Source: Otatea glauca (taxonomy: Eukaryota > Streptophyta > Magnoliopsida > Poales > Poaceae). From it: a stretch of DNA of 64,000 nucleotides. The notes under the pieces were generated by a model. It made no database searches, was not told the origin of the DNA, and worked only from the letters and a program-made list of their open reading frames with translations. Position numbers and translations under genes: made by a program. Where the stretch lies: positions 5,075,760 through 5,139,759 of the forward strand of contig CM070727.1 of the NCBI GenBank assembly GCA_036346275.1, written 5' to 3'. Shown in pieces: positions 11,801-21,930 of the stretch. Positions within the stretch are counted from its first letter, which is position 1. Every line of letters begins with the position of its first letter.

Positions 11801-12455
11801 AAAGGCGTAACCCACCAAAAGGCATTGAAAGGGATCAAGGACATCTTCCGTTACCTCCAAGGAAGCAAAGACCTTGGTCCGTTTTTCAGAAGAAACAATG
11901 AATTGAATTTGGTTGGCTATACCGATGTCGGGTATTTATCGGACCCGATACCGGCAAGTCCCAAACCGCTATGTTTTCCTATGTGGAGGAACAGCAATTT
12001 CTTGGAAGTCGTCTAAGCAGACTCTTGTCTCGACGTCGATAAACCACTCGGAAATCATTGCTTTGTATGAAGCATCTCGTGCATGTGCATGGCTCAGAAG
12101 AATGGTTCACCACATCCAGAAGTCATGTGGCTTGAACATTGAGCAAACTCCCACAATAATTTATGAAGATAATGCAGCTTGTGTTGCCCAAGCACAGATG
12201 GGTTATGTGAAGAGCAATCTCACGAAGCATATCAACCCCAAGTTCTTCTATGCTCACGAGTTGCATAATATGAACGAGATCAAGATATTGCATACTAAGT
12301 CATGTGAGAATCTTGCAGATTTGTTCACTAAATCACTCCCAGCATCTACCTTTGAAAGGTGCGTGAAAGGAATTGGGATGATGAGACTTAGAGAAGTGCA
12401 GATTTTGGGGAGATATTTCACATACTCCCACATAAATCTCGAAGATGAATTATGA
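8857..12455 (+). pseudogene. pol of copia-A copy 1 (protease-integrase-RT-RNase H), broken
   Basis: The ATG at 8857 opens a protease whose active-site motif reads DNG where copy 2 has DSG. GAG-pre-integrase (LFSLWHGRLGHPGLRMMRN, about 9275) and the integrase core (VLIDASSKWSHVCLLSTRN, about 9530) follow. The second Asp block reads MDNAENLL, frameshifted. Reverse transcriptase runs from KWVFVRKRN (about 10957) to YVDDLNIIGTDEE (about 11408). RNase H and tail run about 11800-12455 (IYEDNAACVAQAQMGYV). At least a dozen frameshifts or stops separate these parts. Order and motifs identify Ty1-copia; no function remains. Confidence 0.85.
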
Positions 12456-12681
12456 ATACCCAACATGAATCTCGAAGATTAGCAATTGAAGTTGGGAGAA
12501 TTGTACTCTTTTTCCTTAGCAAGTTTTTTATGAAGTTTTCTTGCATAAGGTTTTAACGAGGCAATTCGTGCAACATAGTAAGCGTATGCTATGTACTCTT
12601 TCTCTAAGTATTTTTCCCACTGGGTTTTTCTGGAGTTTTAATGAGGCATATGCATCTCGCGGCAAAGGGCTCAAGGGGGAG

Positions 12682-12907
12682 TGTTGGGAAACCCTCGTGG
12701 CCCATGGAAAGCCCACGTTGGCCCCTTAGCCGAAACCCTAGGTGAGCGCTATAAAAGGAGGGGGGGTCCCCCCTATGTACAAGCAATCATTAGCAATAAA
12801 AGAATTCCGCTGTTGCTCTCCCTAAACACGTGTCTCTCTCTCTTTTTGTTCTCCAATTCAGATCTGTTCGGGAACCCCGGACTATTCGATAGCGAGGTTC
12901 CTTAACA
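12682..12907 (+). repeat. 3' LTR of copia-A copy 1
   Basis: 226 bp, preceded by the polypurine tract and followed by the CATGC target duplication at 12908-12912. Confidence 0.95.
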
Positions 12908-13450
12908 CATGCAAGGGCGAAGCAGCACAAGCCAACATAGACCGCCGCAGACCAGGCTAAGGCAATGAGACGCAAATTATGGGATTAATTGATAAAATAC
13001 CCTCACTTACATGTGCTATCGATAAAATGGCCCGTGTTAACCCCCGGCCGCGTGCCCAGCGGACTCATGCGGCCATGCCCGTATCCCAATCCAATCCAGG
13101 TCAAAATTGAGCGCCCCCTCCTCAAATCCCCACCCTCAGTAAACGCGACCCCGGCACACCAACGCTTCATCGCGCCCACCTACCAACCATCCCACACCAC
13201 ACGGAGATCAGCACGACATCGAAAATCTACCGAAGCACGTAGCACCAGGTCTTCGCAATCGGCTCACATATCACATTCCACAAACAAGCCCGCCGCATGA
13301 AATGAAGAGGGTGGGGGGTGCCAACAGCGTCACCTGAGAGACGACGAGACGGCGGCTTCGATCCGCAGCCGGAACGAGCAGCGAGGCTCAGCGCACGACG
13401 GCGGGGACGCCCTGCCGTGCCGTGTGCCGCCCGCGGTTACGACTTTTAAC
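12908..13450 (-). other. Host flank, GC-rich, possibly the 5' part of the interrupted gene
   Basis: Joining 12908 onward to 6047 (removing the retrotransposon and one CATGC) restores continuous host sequence. The minus strand is GC-rich (about 13020-13440), like a grass 5' UTR/first exon. A short open stretch crosses the insertion site (LVCGGLCWLVLLRPCMYNC). No start codon or family could be assigned. Confidence 0.3.
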
Positions 13451-13934
13451 TACCGCGCACAACTATGGAGTATTTTCAAATTCTCAAATGTTACAGTGAT
13501 TTCAGGATTTTTGGGCTAGCTTTCGATAAATTTCGCCAAAATTTTGGTTTTTTCCACCGAGATTAGCATAAATTCAACCGGTTTTAGTGTTTTTAGGACC
13601 GTATTTTGCAAAAAAAATTTAGAAAATTGTAATACCTTTTCTGAGGAATACATGTAAATATTTGAAAAAAAATACATATACAAATTATGTACATCTCCGT
13701 GTGTGTGTGTGTACAAATTTTGCATGACACACGATCGGCTGTCCAAGGGATACAACTGACAAAATAAAACTCACATGATGATGTTTATCATCTGAATCAC
13801 GGCAGGAAGTACCAGAATTACTTTCAACTTGTTAATTACCAAATAAATACCTTACCATCCAATTTTTAAGCAAGAAAGAACAAAGCCAAACCAGCAATAT
13901 CAACAAATTAAACGGTCAAAAGAAATATGCTCAC
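13451..13934. other. AT-rich spacer with a short (GT)n tract
   Basis: No gene seen. A (GT)n microsatellite lies at about 13698-13712. AAATTTCG-type words recur near 13520-13580 and again at 14190-14480, suggesting decayed repeat DNA, but no paired termini were found. Confidence 0.4.
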
Positions 13935-14021
13935 AATGAACCCTTTAAGGTTGACGTATAAGTTGGCCTTCTTGTCTTTGTTCCTCTGATAGACAAGGTC
14001 AGCAAGCTGTGGCACATAGTG
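13935..14021 (-). pseudogene. Serine carboxypeptidase-like exon fragment
   Basis: The minus strand reads HYVPQLADLVYQRNKDKK and then LYVNLKGFI, ending at a GTGAGC donor. This is the conserved block of plant serine carboxypeptidase-like proteins just after the nucleophile region (usual form GHYVPQLA...NLKGF). In this family an intron often ends just before HYVPQ, but no AG acceptor is present here (the bases before are TGCATGT). No other carboxypeptidase exon was found within several kb. It is a single-exon relic, probably moved or left by rearrangement. Confidence 0.6.
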
Positions 14022-15993
14022 ACATGCATCAATTCAAAATTCTTCCTGAGTGATGGACGTAACAGCATGATGTTGGTGAATATGAATGCCATTTATGTCA
14101 ATTTTATTTCATGTTTATCATTTGTAAATGCAATATTTATTGATTGTTGCTAAATGTAAGTGTTTGAATCCGAAAATCAGTTGAAATGCTGCCGAAATTT
14201 CTAAATTTAGGGTTTTTTTATATGCAAATACTTAGTATTTTACATTACAACAGATAGGAAATATAGATAAATGATTGCATGATTTTTTTTCTTCATATTT
14301 TCCCCTTTTTTTCTAGCCTCGAGAAACCATTTCATAGGGTTCCAAAAAGGCCGAAATTTAGAAATTTCGATTTTCCCGCCAACGAAATTGTTGGATTTCA
14401 AATTTGCTTTTTGAGTTTCGGACGGATTTCAGCCGAAATTCCGGATTTCAGCCGCCCCCGAGATGTGATCCGAAAACAAAATTTGAAACATTGCTATGGA
14501 CTGCTTTGCTTTGGCTTAATTTCTCAACGTGGGTAAACATATAAGCGTGTGTGTAAATTTTTTAGTGTGTGTAAGAGACACGCACGTGTGTGTGTGCGCG
14601 TGTGATGCATGAGTATAATGTGCATGGATTGTGTGCGTTCATTTTGTATAAAAAAATCTGTTGTCCTGCACTGCTGTTTTTGTTGCTGCGACGACACCAT
14701 TCGGTTCTGTTTCTGCCGGAGCTTTGGATTTGGATTTGGTTTGGTTGCGTAGGAGGGCCTGGGCAGCTCTAGACTTCATCATTGACCTGTGCAGTCTTTT
14801 TGTTTCTTTTTGGTGAAAATTGATTTGTTCGGTTAACAATGCATTTTAGATGGGGTATGAAATATGTTGCATCGCAAAAAGTGTGTTTTGGCAGCGCATC
14901 CTATGCAATCGTCCTTCGCGGTGCACTCAACTATCATTTTTTGTTTATGTACCATATCAGCATAAACAATTCTCAGAAATTGAACATTTACTTCTTGATT
15001 TGCTCTAACTATGTATGAATTTTTTAGTTCAAATTCATTCTATATTAAGAGTAACAAAATTTGGAGTAAATGATAAATCAAAAGAAAAAGGAAAACAAAA
15101 AGACAAATGCTACTATCCATATCACACTTATCTTTTCTTTTTGTTTGTTCTAACACATCTTGAATCTAAAGTTGAAATGTTAAAGGGTGCTATAACACTT
15201 TTAGACTACACTATCGTTCTTTTGTAACATTTCATGTTGATTTCCTGCCCGAACTGAAAATTGATTGCATGAGCGTAGCAAGGGTGACTGCACTTTGATA
15301 TGTTGCAAAAAGGTTAGCTTTAAACAGAAGAAGAGTTTGTCAATAATTGTTACTTGCCGAAGAAATGGCAATAATAGATGGTCCCTCCGATAAAAGAACT
15401 AAGACAGAAAGAACAAAATTGAAATCGCGAGCCAGATGCAAATGCACAAGATTCTCACTTGGAATTCTTACAGTGAAACTACCAAAATAGGGATTGTTTG
15501 GGACTTACAAAAATTCTTCTGAACAACATCCATTGTATTACACTGGCAAAAAAAAATAGAGAGGTGCTTTCATACTTTTCTTTTTGACAGTAATACAAAT
15601 ATTAAAGTATGAATGAAAGGTAGATGATGATTACTTATCCCGTCGTTTGCTTTAAGATTTGTGCAACTTGTATTGAGAGGAAAAGCATTGCTAAAAAAAA
15701 TCTACTGTCTTAAGGACAGAACTAATAATATCAGAGATAGACATTTTTTTTTGCATCGTTTAGAAAAATTGATGTTTTCAAACCGGATCTTCATTCCTAC
15801 TGTATGCAAACAGGCCCGTTGCGCAATTAGATTCCAAACTACAATTTCCAAAGAAACTGCCTGGTTGGACCAAATCCTCGCGTCCAAACAGCCTTGTATG
15901 AAATTTGGGCCAGGTGCCCCATCATGTTTTTCTTCTCTGGCATCCAATCAACATAGCATTGCATATTTTGCATTGTATATTCATGAAGCCCAA
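14022..15993. other. Non-coding region without recognised genes
   Basis: AT-rich, with several (GT)n-like tracts (about 14545-14600) and a GAAATTTCGG-rich patch at about 14340-14480. No reading frame with family resemblance, RNA gene or paired transposon ends seen. Confidence 0.4.
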
Positions 15994-16081
15994 TCAATAT
16001 ATATATATATATATATATTGGAGAGGAATCCCGACGCCTCAGTCGTGCCATGTTAGCGAATTCGCAGAAAGGCCCTCCATA

Positions 16082-16310
16082 AAATTTGAAATCGTGTTTA
16101 GGTCCTCCAGTCTGTTTTTAACAGAAAAGACCTGAAAAAATGAAATTACGTTTAGATCCTTCCGCGGTTTACGTTCAGGTCCTCTCGGCGGTTTTTAGCA
16201 GAATGGACCCGAGAAAAAGCAAAGTTGCGTTTAGGTCTCGGTTTCTCGGTTTTTATCACATTAGACCCGAAGAAAAATAGAATTACGTTTAGATCCCTCC
16301 ACGGTTTTCT
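16082..16310 (+). repeat. Degenerate minisatellite A of H1 (GTTTAGRTCC units)
   Basis: Four anchors of the form ACGTTTAGATCC (or GTGTTTAGGTCC) occur near 16094, 16148, 16227 and 16284, spaced about 54, 80 and 57 bp. Each is followed by CGGTTTnnnAGCAGA-like and GACCCGAnAAAAA-like words. One unit is longer because of a partial extra copy (ACGTTCAGGTCC near 16171). Confidence 0.7.
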
Positions 16311-16315
16311 CAAAA

Positions 16316-16565
16316 AAAAAATCACAGATTCGCTAACGGTTTATAGTAGTCCATAGATTCGACGACGGGTCCTGGTGACCCATTTTTTTTTAAAAAAAAC
16401 AAGAAAACTGAAATCACGCAAAAAAACGAAAATACGTTTGTTCTTAAAAAAAACACAAATTCGCCGATGGTTTATAGTAGTTCGCCGATTCGCCAACGAG
16501 TCCTAGTGACCTATTTTTAAAAAAAAATCAAGAAAACAGGAATAACACAAAAAAATGGCCTATTT
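16316..16565 (+). repeat. Degenerate two-copy tandem repeat B of H1 (about 130 bp)
   Basis: The anchors GGTTTATAGTAGT (about 16339 and 16469) and GTCCTGGTGACC / GTCCTAGTGACC repeat with a period near 130 bp. Each copy ends in a poly-A/T-rich stretch with CAAGAAAACnG. Confidence 0.7.
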
Positions 16566-17652
16566 TTTTGGAAAAAAACTAAGAAAATTGAAATTACGCA
16601 AATTTTTCTAGAAATATCCGTCAGACCGAATTCCGTACGGCGCAGCGTCGCATGATCGAATTTTACCACTTTCGCACGACGCAGTGTAGCGCGTGGCCCT
16701 GGCTAGTAGAATGAATAATCCACTGCTAGGAAGAATTGAACCGAGCCTGGCTTTGTAAGAGCATCTCCAAAAGCTTCCCTTTCCCTTCTCCTTCCTGAGA
16801 AAATAGAGAACGAACTATACTGTAGCACCAAAACTTCACTCCAATAGATTACCTATATCCATCTCTATATTTAGGGATAGGAGAGAGAATCCCGAAATCT
16901 CAGGATTCTCCCTCCCTTCCCCATCCCGATCCCCAATCGCGCGGAGGCAACGGGCGATCTCTCCCGCGCCCGTGAGGACCGTCGGGGAGGGTGGCGCTCC
17001 GTCCGCGAGAACCGCTCGGAAGCGCACGAGCACGAGTGCGGAGTGCACGACGAGGCATTTTTGATTTTCGAATCCATTTTATCGTTTTTTTTTCCGTTCG
17101 TTCGATCGATCGCTCCTCTACTCTGCTCGGCCTTTATCCCCTTTCCCACCTCTCGTCTCGGAGCTTCTAGAAGCTTCGGGGGGAGAGACCCCCCGGTCAT
17201 GGCCCTGTGGCGGTGCAGCTCCTCCTAGTTGTCGTCCGTCTCCCGCTCCTCGCTCGGTTGGACGCCGTCGTGTGGCCGCCGCTCGAGTGCTGGAAGATCA
17301 CCTTCCCTTCATCCCTCAAGTAGGTGAGGCACCACGAATCCTTGACGTCTTACCGTAAGTTGTCTTGATCTGGTTCTGTAGGTCACTTTTGGTGACTTTG
17401 CTCGTGAATCGATGTGTAGTTTGAGAATTTTGGGGGCAAATGGTTGTTGTGGTTGTGCCTTTTTTAAGTGTTGATCCTCTCAGTGACTTCGATTTGCACC
17501 TGTTGATTGAGGTTTTTTTTGCGGCCTTCACTTGTGCAGTTTGATTCGATTTGAGATGATTTCGGGGTCAATTGTTGGATTAATTCTTATTCTAGTTTAT
17601 TCATAGATATGCAGTTGCGCGAAGGAATTGCAGCAATGTCAGGATATTAGAG

Positions 17653-17704
17653 CCTAGTGATGGTCAGAATTTGTTTTGCCTAGCGATGGTCAGAATTTGT
17701 TTTG
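17653..17704. repeat. 26-bp tandem duplication
   Basis: Two adjacent copies of CCTAGYGATGGTCAGAATTT plus TGTTTTG, differing at one base. Confidence 0.9.
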
Positions 17705-17773
17705 TTTTTAAAGTGAAAATTTTGGGAAAATGTTGTCTTCAATTGGTACATGTGTAAGGATATGTTAAAGGAT

Positions 17774-18629
17774 TCAGCAGATCGATATTTGTAGCCTAAT
17801 GATCTTTGAAGCTCTATTTCGTGAAGCCAGAGCCAAATCAAGGACTCCATTTGTATCTGCAACAGCCTTTACTAAATGATCCTGCCTTCTGAAGCTACTC
17901 ATCAACACATGTGCAACAGCAACAGACAAAACAAATGCCGCTCCAAGTGCAATACCAATAGTTATTCCTAATTTGACACCTTTGTTCTTTCTATTTTTTT
18001 GTTGCAGACATGGCAGGAGCATGAGTTGAATGACATTGGGGTAGGCCTAAGCGGATGCCACAGAGTTTGGGGTTCCCCTCATACTCAGAACTTGTGAATG
18101 TAGAAAATTGCCCTCCTGATAGAATTGGACCTGTCAGATTATTATACGCCACATTGAAGCTTGATAGAAAATTCAGCTTTGTTAGTGAAGAAGGGATGCT
18201 TCCAAAAGGTTATTATATGACAAATCCAAGGATTCCAAGCTCAACGTGCTCGATAGCTCATCGGGAATGACACGTAAAACCGATTATTCTTGAGATCCAA
18301 GATATACTGAGTGTTCTTGAGTCTTCCAAAGCACGGCAATATGGGACCCATGAGCTTGTTATGGCTGAAAATTAGAGGTGGTGGAACTTGCTAACCTGAT
18401 TGTCTTGCAATCCTTTGATCTTGTTCTTTTAATGAAGAATGGAAAATAATCGGTCTCGTGGATTGTTGTGAGCTGTTGCATGCAAGTAGCCCCATGCTTG
18501 ACAAACTGTTTGGAATTCCTCGGTAAGTGAATTGTTAGAAAGATCAAAATAGAATAGAAGCTCAAGATCACCAATCCATGTAGGAATATTCCCAGCCAAT
18601 TGATTCCATGACAAATCCAGCACCTTCAA
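17774..18629 (-). pseudogene. LRR receptor-like kinase fragment (phytosulfokine-receptor-like), no kinase domain
   Basis: On the minus strand from 18629: LRR motifs (VLDLSWNQLAGNIPTWIGDL, DLSNNSLTEEF), then in other frames LDLSYNNL and NLTGPIPSGGQFSTF. These are followed by the EGNPKLCG cap typical of PSKR/PSY1R-type ectodomains, a Lys-rich linker, and a transmembrane segment (GITIGIALGAAFVLSVAVA, about 17940). The juxtamembrane part (VKAVADTNG) stops before any kinase subdomain. In an intact gene this would be a plasma-membrane peptide-hormone receptor. Frameshifts and the missing kinase make it a pseudogene. It ends about 75 bp from a Helitron 3' terminus, so I infer capture by that Helitron. 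Confidence 0.75.
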
Positions 18630-18673
18630 TTGTGTGTTGCTCTTTGCAAAATAAATTTTTTGTCACAAATTGA

Positions 18674-18705
18674 GTTTTCGTTGCAACGCACGGGCACATG
18701 ACTAG
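18674..18705 (+). mobile_element. Helitron 3' terminus
   Basis: The sequence TTGCAACGCACGGGCACATG then ACTAG|T is the classic plant Helitron 3' end (GC-rich stem region about 10 bp before CTRR, host T after). The 5' TC end was not located; it should lie between 16759 and about 17770. The adjacent receptor-kinase fragment would be its cargo. Confidence 0.65.
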
Positions 18706-19025
18706 TACTAAATAAATATCTTATCTCTTCATTTCTGTTAGTTAGTTCATCAATATATACTATTGCTATGCATATGCATAGTCATGTGCTCTGATTGCAT
18801 CATGTAATGAGGAAACTGCTAGGAAGATCACAGCTACCTGATTTTCAACTGATTTGTAGGATTCAATTGAAACATCATTATAATATAGGAGGGAGAAAAT
18901 AGAGAGTGGGATTTGGGGAATGCTGTTGGAGAGGGAAGAGATATAGGGAATGAATCTTTTTAGGGAATTCTGTATATGAGGATATAGAGATCCAGATTTA
19001 GAGAATGCTGTTGGAGATGGCCTAA

Positions 19026-19691
19026 GCATGTGGACAAGTGCGAGACCTTGGTTTTAGAACAAAGATCCAGTGCAGCCCTTAATATGACCGGAACTTTTAT
19101 AGTTGTACTACCAACCGTTGGATAAAAAAACAATGGCCAGATGCTCCTACACCCTTGTACTGTTCATGGTGTGCTGTAGGGATCTGGGTTGTTGGATTTT
19201 TTATCGGATAGCAGAGATGGTTGGCTACTGCTAGAGTTGCAGTTGCTACTGCAACCGCATCTCTGTCCTTGATTTTGTACAGCACGCTGTCCCGATTCAC
19301 TTTAGTCTGTAGACGCACACCTTGCATTCATTCACTTTGCGATATAAGATTCCTGAGTCGCTCTCACCAATCCACTCCATTTGAGGTAGGGCACAGGTCC
19401 AAGCAAAGCCCTTCAGCTAAGGGCGTAGAGGCAAATCAGATCAACCTCTCCGGACTGATCTTGCATTCTTGCTGCTAACGTTCGCAAGGCACAGAGCTTG
19501 TCGTGTCTCACGGGTAATAAGGGCCTCGCCTCTAGTTCTTCAAACTGGATGAATTGACCTGAGAAACCAGTGAAACCAGCAAGCAAACCAATGCCAAAAG
19601 TCGAACTTGTAAGATGGAAGAAACTAGCTAGAAAGCAATCAATCTAACATTAGATAGCATAGACCCCCAGAATCCATCATTAGCTGCTGAA
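19026..19691. other. Spacer without recognised genes
   Basis: A short open frame (19221-19478, +) is Ala/Val/Ser-rich with no family resemblance. Nothing else supported. Confidence 0.4.
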
Positions 19692-19696
19692 ACAAT

Positions 19697-20393
19697 TGTT
19701 AAATTATTTTAACATAATATGGCCCATGTAAATTATAGAAAGGTTCTTATAATTAAAAGGTCTAAGTGTGATGGTTGCTAGACTAAAAGTATTTAGAACC
19801 TATGGGTGTAATTCCCTCTCCTCTCTCTTCAAATATGTAATAAATAATTCGTGTGCTAATATATTATAGTCGTAGTGCTTTGCTTGGTGCTTCAGTTTCA
19901 TATGTGCTGAAAATTAAAGGCCGCAGCATGAAAGAGTTGGTACTACACATATTGATGCATGCATGAGTTTCAGCCATTGAATAGATATTAAAACTTCGGT
20001 TTCATCCATTAATGGATATTAAATGAAGGAAACTGACGTTCCTCTGTAACTCTCTCGTTACAGAGGAACCTCTCGTTGGCCTCTCGTTGGTTATAAAAGG
20101 AGGAAGCCTCCTGTGCATCAAGGTGATAAGGGAAAGAACGAAGCATAGAAAGGAATAGTACACACATCAAAGAAAGGAATAGAAACTTCTCTGACCATTA
20201 AGGGAAGTATAAAGATTAAGAAGAAAGAGAGGAGAGAAAAATTGACATGCAAGCCATTGCTAACATGTCTCAAGGTGGGTTTGTGCTTTTGCACATAGAA
20301 AGGATGATTTGTGCTTCTGCACATATAAAAGTTACTATTTGGTTTAATCAAATTGTGCTAAATGATCTTATAGCTTCCGCATTTCTGCTTACA
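19697..20393 (+). repeat. 5' LTR of copia-B
   Basis: 697 bp from TGTTAAATT to GCTTACA. A perfect 13-bp inverted repeat (GTTCCTCTGTAAC / GTTACAGAGGAAC, 20038-20069, loop TCTCTC) lies about 25 bp before the TATAAAA box at 20092-20098. A direct repeat CTCTCGTTGG sits between them. Confidence 0.95.
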
Positions 20394-20395
20394 TT

Positions 20396-20406
20396 TGGTA
20401 TCAGAG
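20396..20406 (+). other. Primer-binding site of copia-B
   Basis: TGGTATCAGAG, complementary to the 3' end of plant initiator tRNA-Met, two bases downstream of the LTR. Confidence 0.9.
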
Positions 20407-21149
20407 TATGGTTTTAGCACTTTTGATTCACCATTATAATTGTTCTTTTGTTGTATGGTGTAATCGCATAAATGAAATTGCATTTGTTCATAGTTTTTCC
20501 TTATGCAATTACGTGATTCATCATAGTAATGTTATTTAGAGCAGTAAAATGTTATTTCTTTTCCAGTATTGTTATTTGGATAATTCGCAAGAAATATGTT
20601 TGCATCTGTCTGTAATGTTTAAAGACGGATTTTTCTTTTGTTCATAAGATCACAGTTTATTATTATGAGCATAATTAAAAGTGACATGCCAATTAAATAT
20701 TTATATTATTGAAAGCATGTTTGTCACCAAAGTGGCCTTGCTTAAAAAGGATCATAGATATTTAGTTGAGCATTTCAATTGTTCATATTCTATTTGATGC
20801 TATTAATTGGAAAATATAATGGACAATTGAGTTCACGAATTGTAACGCTAGGAGGTCGCCTAAAGGTGGACCATTGCTTACAATTGGTGATATGAAAGAG
20901 GTTAATCAATATGCTTGGTCAATTTGTTAGTTTATCCAAAGATAGCATGCACATTGGCTTGAGTATAGTTGATTATCTATTAAAGGTGTTTGTTTTAGCA
21001 TCATTATTGATTCCAGCCGTGTATCTAAAATTCATCCAAAGATGTTTTTTGATGCACACTTAAAGTTTGTTATTGCATGAATCTATTTTTGTTTACTCAA
21101 AGTATTAATCTGTGAACATATTAAATTTTGCAGCATCCATTAATTTAAT

Positions 21150-21930
21150 GAGTTAGAGTTTTGGGCTTGTCAAGTTTAATGGCCTGAACTATGTTGACTG
21201 GTCCGAACAAATCCAGTTTCAACTGGGTGTAATGGACTTAGATCTAGCATTAGTTCTTGATGAAAAGCCTGCAGCCATTACAAATGAAAGTACTGATGAG
21301 GATCGTTCCCTTTATGAAGCCTGGGAACGGTCTAACAGGCTAAGCTTAAACTTTATGCGCTTGACGATTGCTGAAAACGTCAAGCCATCATTGCCTAAAA
21401 CTGATAATGAAAAGGATTTCATGACGAAGCTAAAAGAATATTCTCAACCAGACATTACAGACAAGTCTGTGGTTGGAAGTCTTATGAGTGAACTAACGAC
21501 TAAGAAATTTGATTGGTCTATTCCCGTGCATGATCATGTGATTAACATGGCAAATATTGCCGCAAAATTAACATCCATGGGAATGGACGTAAGTGAATCA
21601 TTTCTGGTCCAATTCATCATGAACTCCCTACCTCCTGAATTTGGCTCGTTCCAGGTGCATTATATATAATGCCATAAAAGAAAAATGGAACCTTCAAGAA
21701 TGCAAAGCCCAATTGGTTCAGGAAGAAGGGAGATTAAAGAAAATAAGGGATCACTCTGTTCATCTCACAGTGCACAGAGGTGCAAGTAGTAGCAAGGAAA
21801 AGCCAGGGAAGAAGGGTAAGGATAAGGCTCCACATCAAGTTAGTGATGGCCAAATCCATAAAAAAAACTAAGATACCACTTTTGTAAGAAGGTTGGTCAT
21901 TTCAAGAAGGATTGCCCTAAGAGAAAAATG
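21150..21930 (+). pseudogene. gag of copia-B
   Basis: The coding similarity starts near 21160 (GLVKFNGLNYVDWSEQIQF), the usual gag N-terminal block, before the first ATG at 21232; a TAG lies just upstream at about 21153. It continues LYEAWERSNRLSLNFMRLTI and MNSLPPEFGSFQVHY, then after a frameshift near 21660 KEKWNLQECKAQLVQEEGRL and a Lys-rich linker. The zinc knuckle at 21874-21915 reads YHFCKKVGHFKKDCPKRK: the first Cys of CX2CX4HX4C is Tyr (TAC, one base from TGC). Another frameshift near 21926 leads into pol. The structural protein would not be made intact. Confidence 0.85.

Larger units (their letters stand above)
6048..12907 (+). mobile_element. Ty1-copia LTR retrotransposon, family A, copy 1 (degenerate)
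   Basis: Complete structure: 5' LTR 6048-6272, 3' LTR 12682-12907, both TGTTGGGAAACCC to CCTTAACA. It is flanked by a 5-bp target duplication CATGC (6043-6047 and 12908-12912). A polypurine tract (AAGGGGGAG) directly precedes the 3' LTR. The order protease, integrase, reverse transcriptase, RNase H is the Ty1-copia order. The LTRs differ at about ten positions, mostly transitions, and gag and pol carry many stops and frameshifts, so the copy is dead. A better preserved relative lies at 27480-34270. The insertion splits what looks like a minus-strand host gene. Confidence 0.95.
15994..16706 (+). mobile_element. Short Helitron-like element with internal minisatellites (element H1)
   Basis: It begins TC after host A (15993), followed by an expanded (AT)n tract, and ends CTAG (16703-16706) before host T, as Helitrons do (insertion between A and T, no target duplication). 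A possible weak 4-bp stem (ACGC...GCGT) lies just before CTAG. The interior is repeat DNA. The core AATTACGTTTAGATC and the block TTGGAnnnnAATCCC near the 5' end are shared with the element at 56520-56932, which gives stronger evidence for the boundaries. No coding capacity, so non-autonomous. Confidence 0.55.
16759..19022. mobile_element. Non-autonomous Harbinger-like element carrying gene fragments
   Basis: Left end GAGCATCTCCAAAAG after TAA (16756-16758). Right end CTGTTGGAGATGGCC before TAA (19023-19025). The right subterminal sequence (GGGAGAAAATAGAGAG, then GTTGGAGAGGGA) closely matches the right subterminal part of Harbinger copy II (39275-39325), so they belong to one family. No transposase lies inside. 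Instead there is a GC-rich leader-like part (about 16900-17330), a receptor-kinase pseudogene on -, and a Helitron 3' end at 18705. Confidence 0.75.

Noticed and set aside
14150..14500. GAAATTTCGG-rich patch considered as a hAT-like MITE similar to 26789-27201
   Set aside because: No pair of termini or target duplication could be found, so only the composition is similar.
15993..16020. (AT)n microsatellite considered as an independent feature
   Set aside because: It sits at the 5' edge of the Helitron-like element H1 and is better explained as an expansion inside it.
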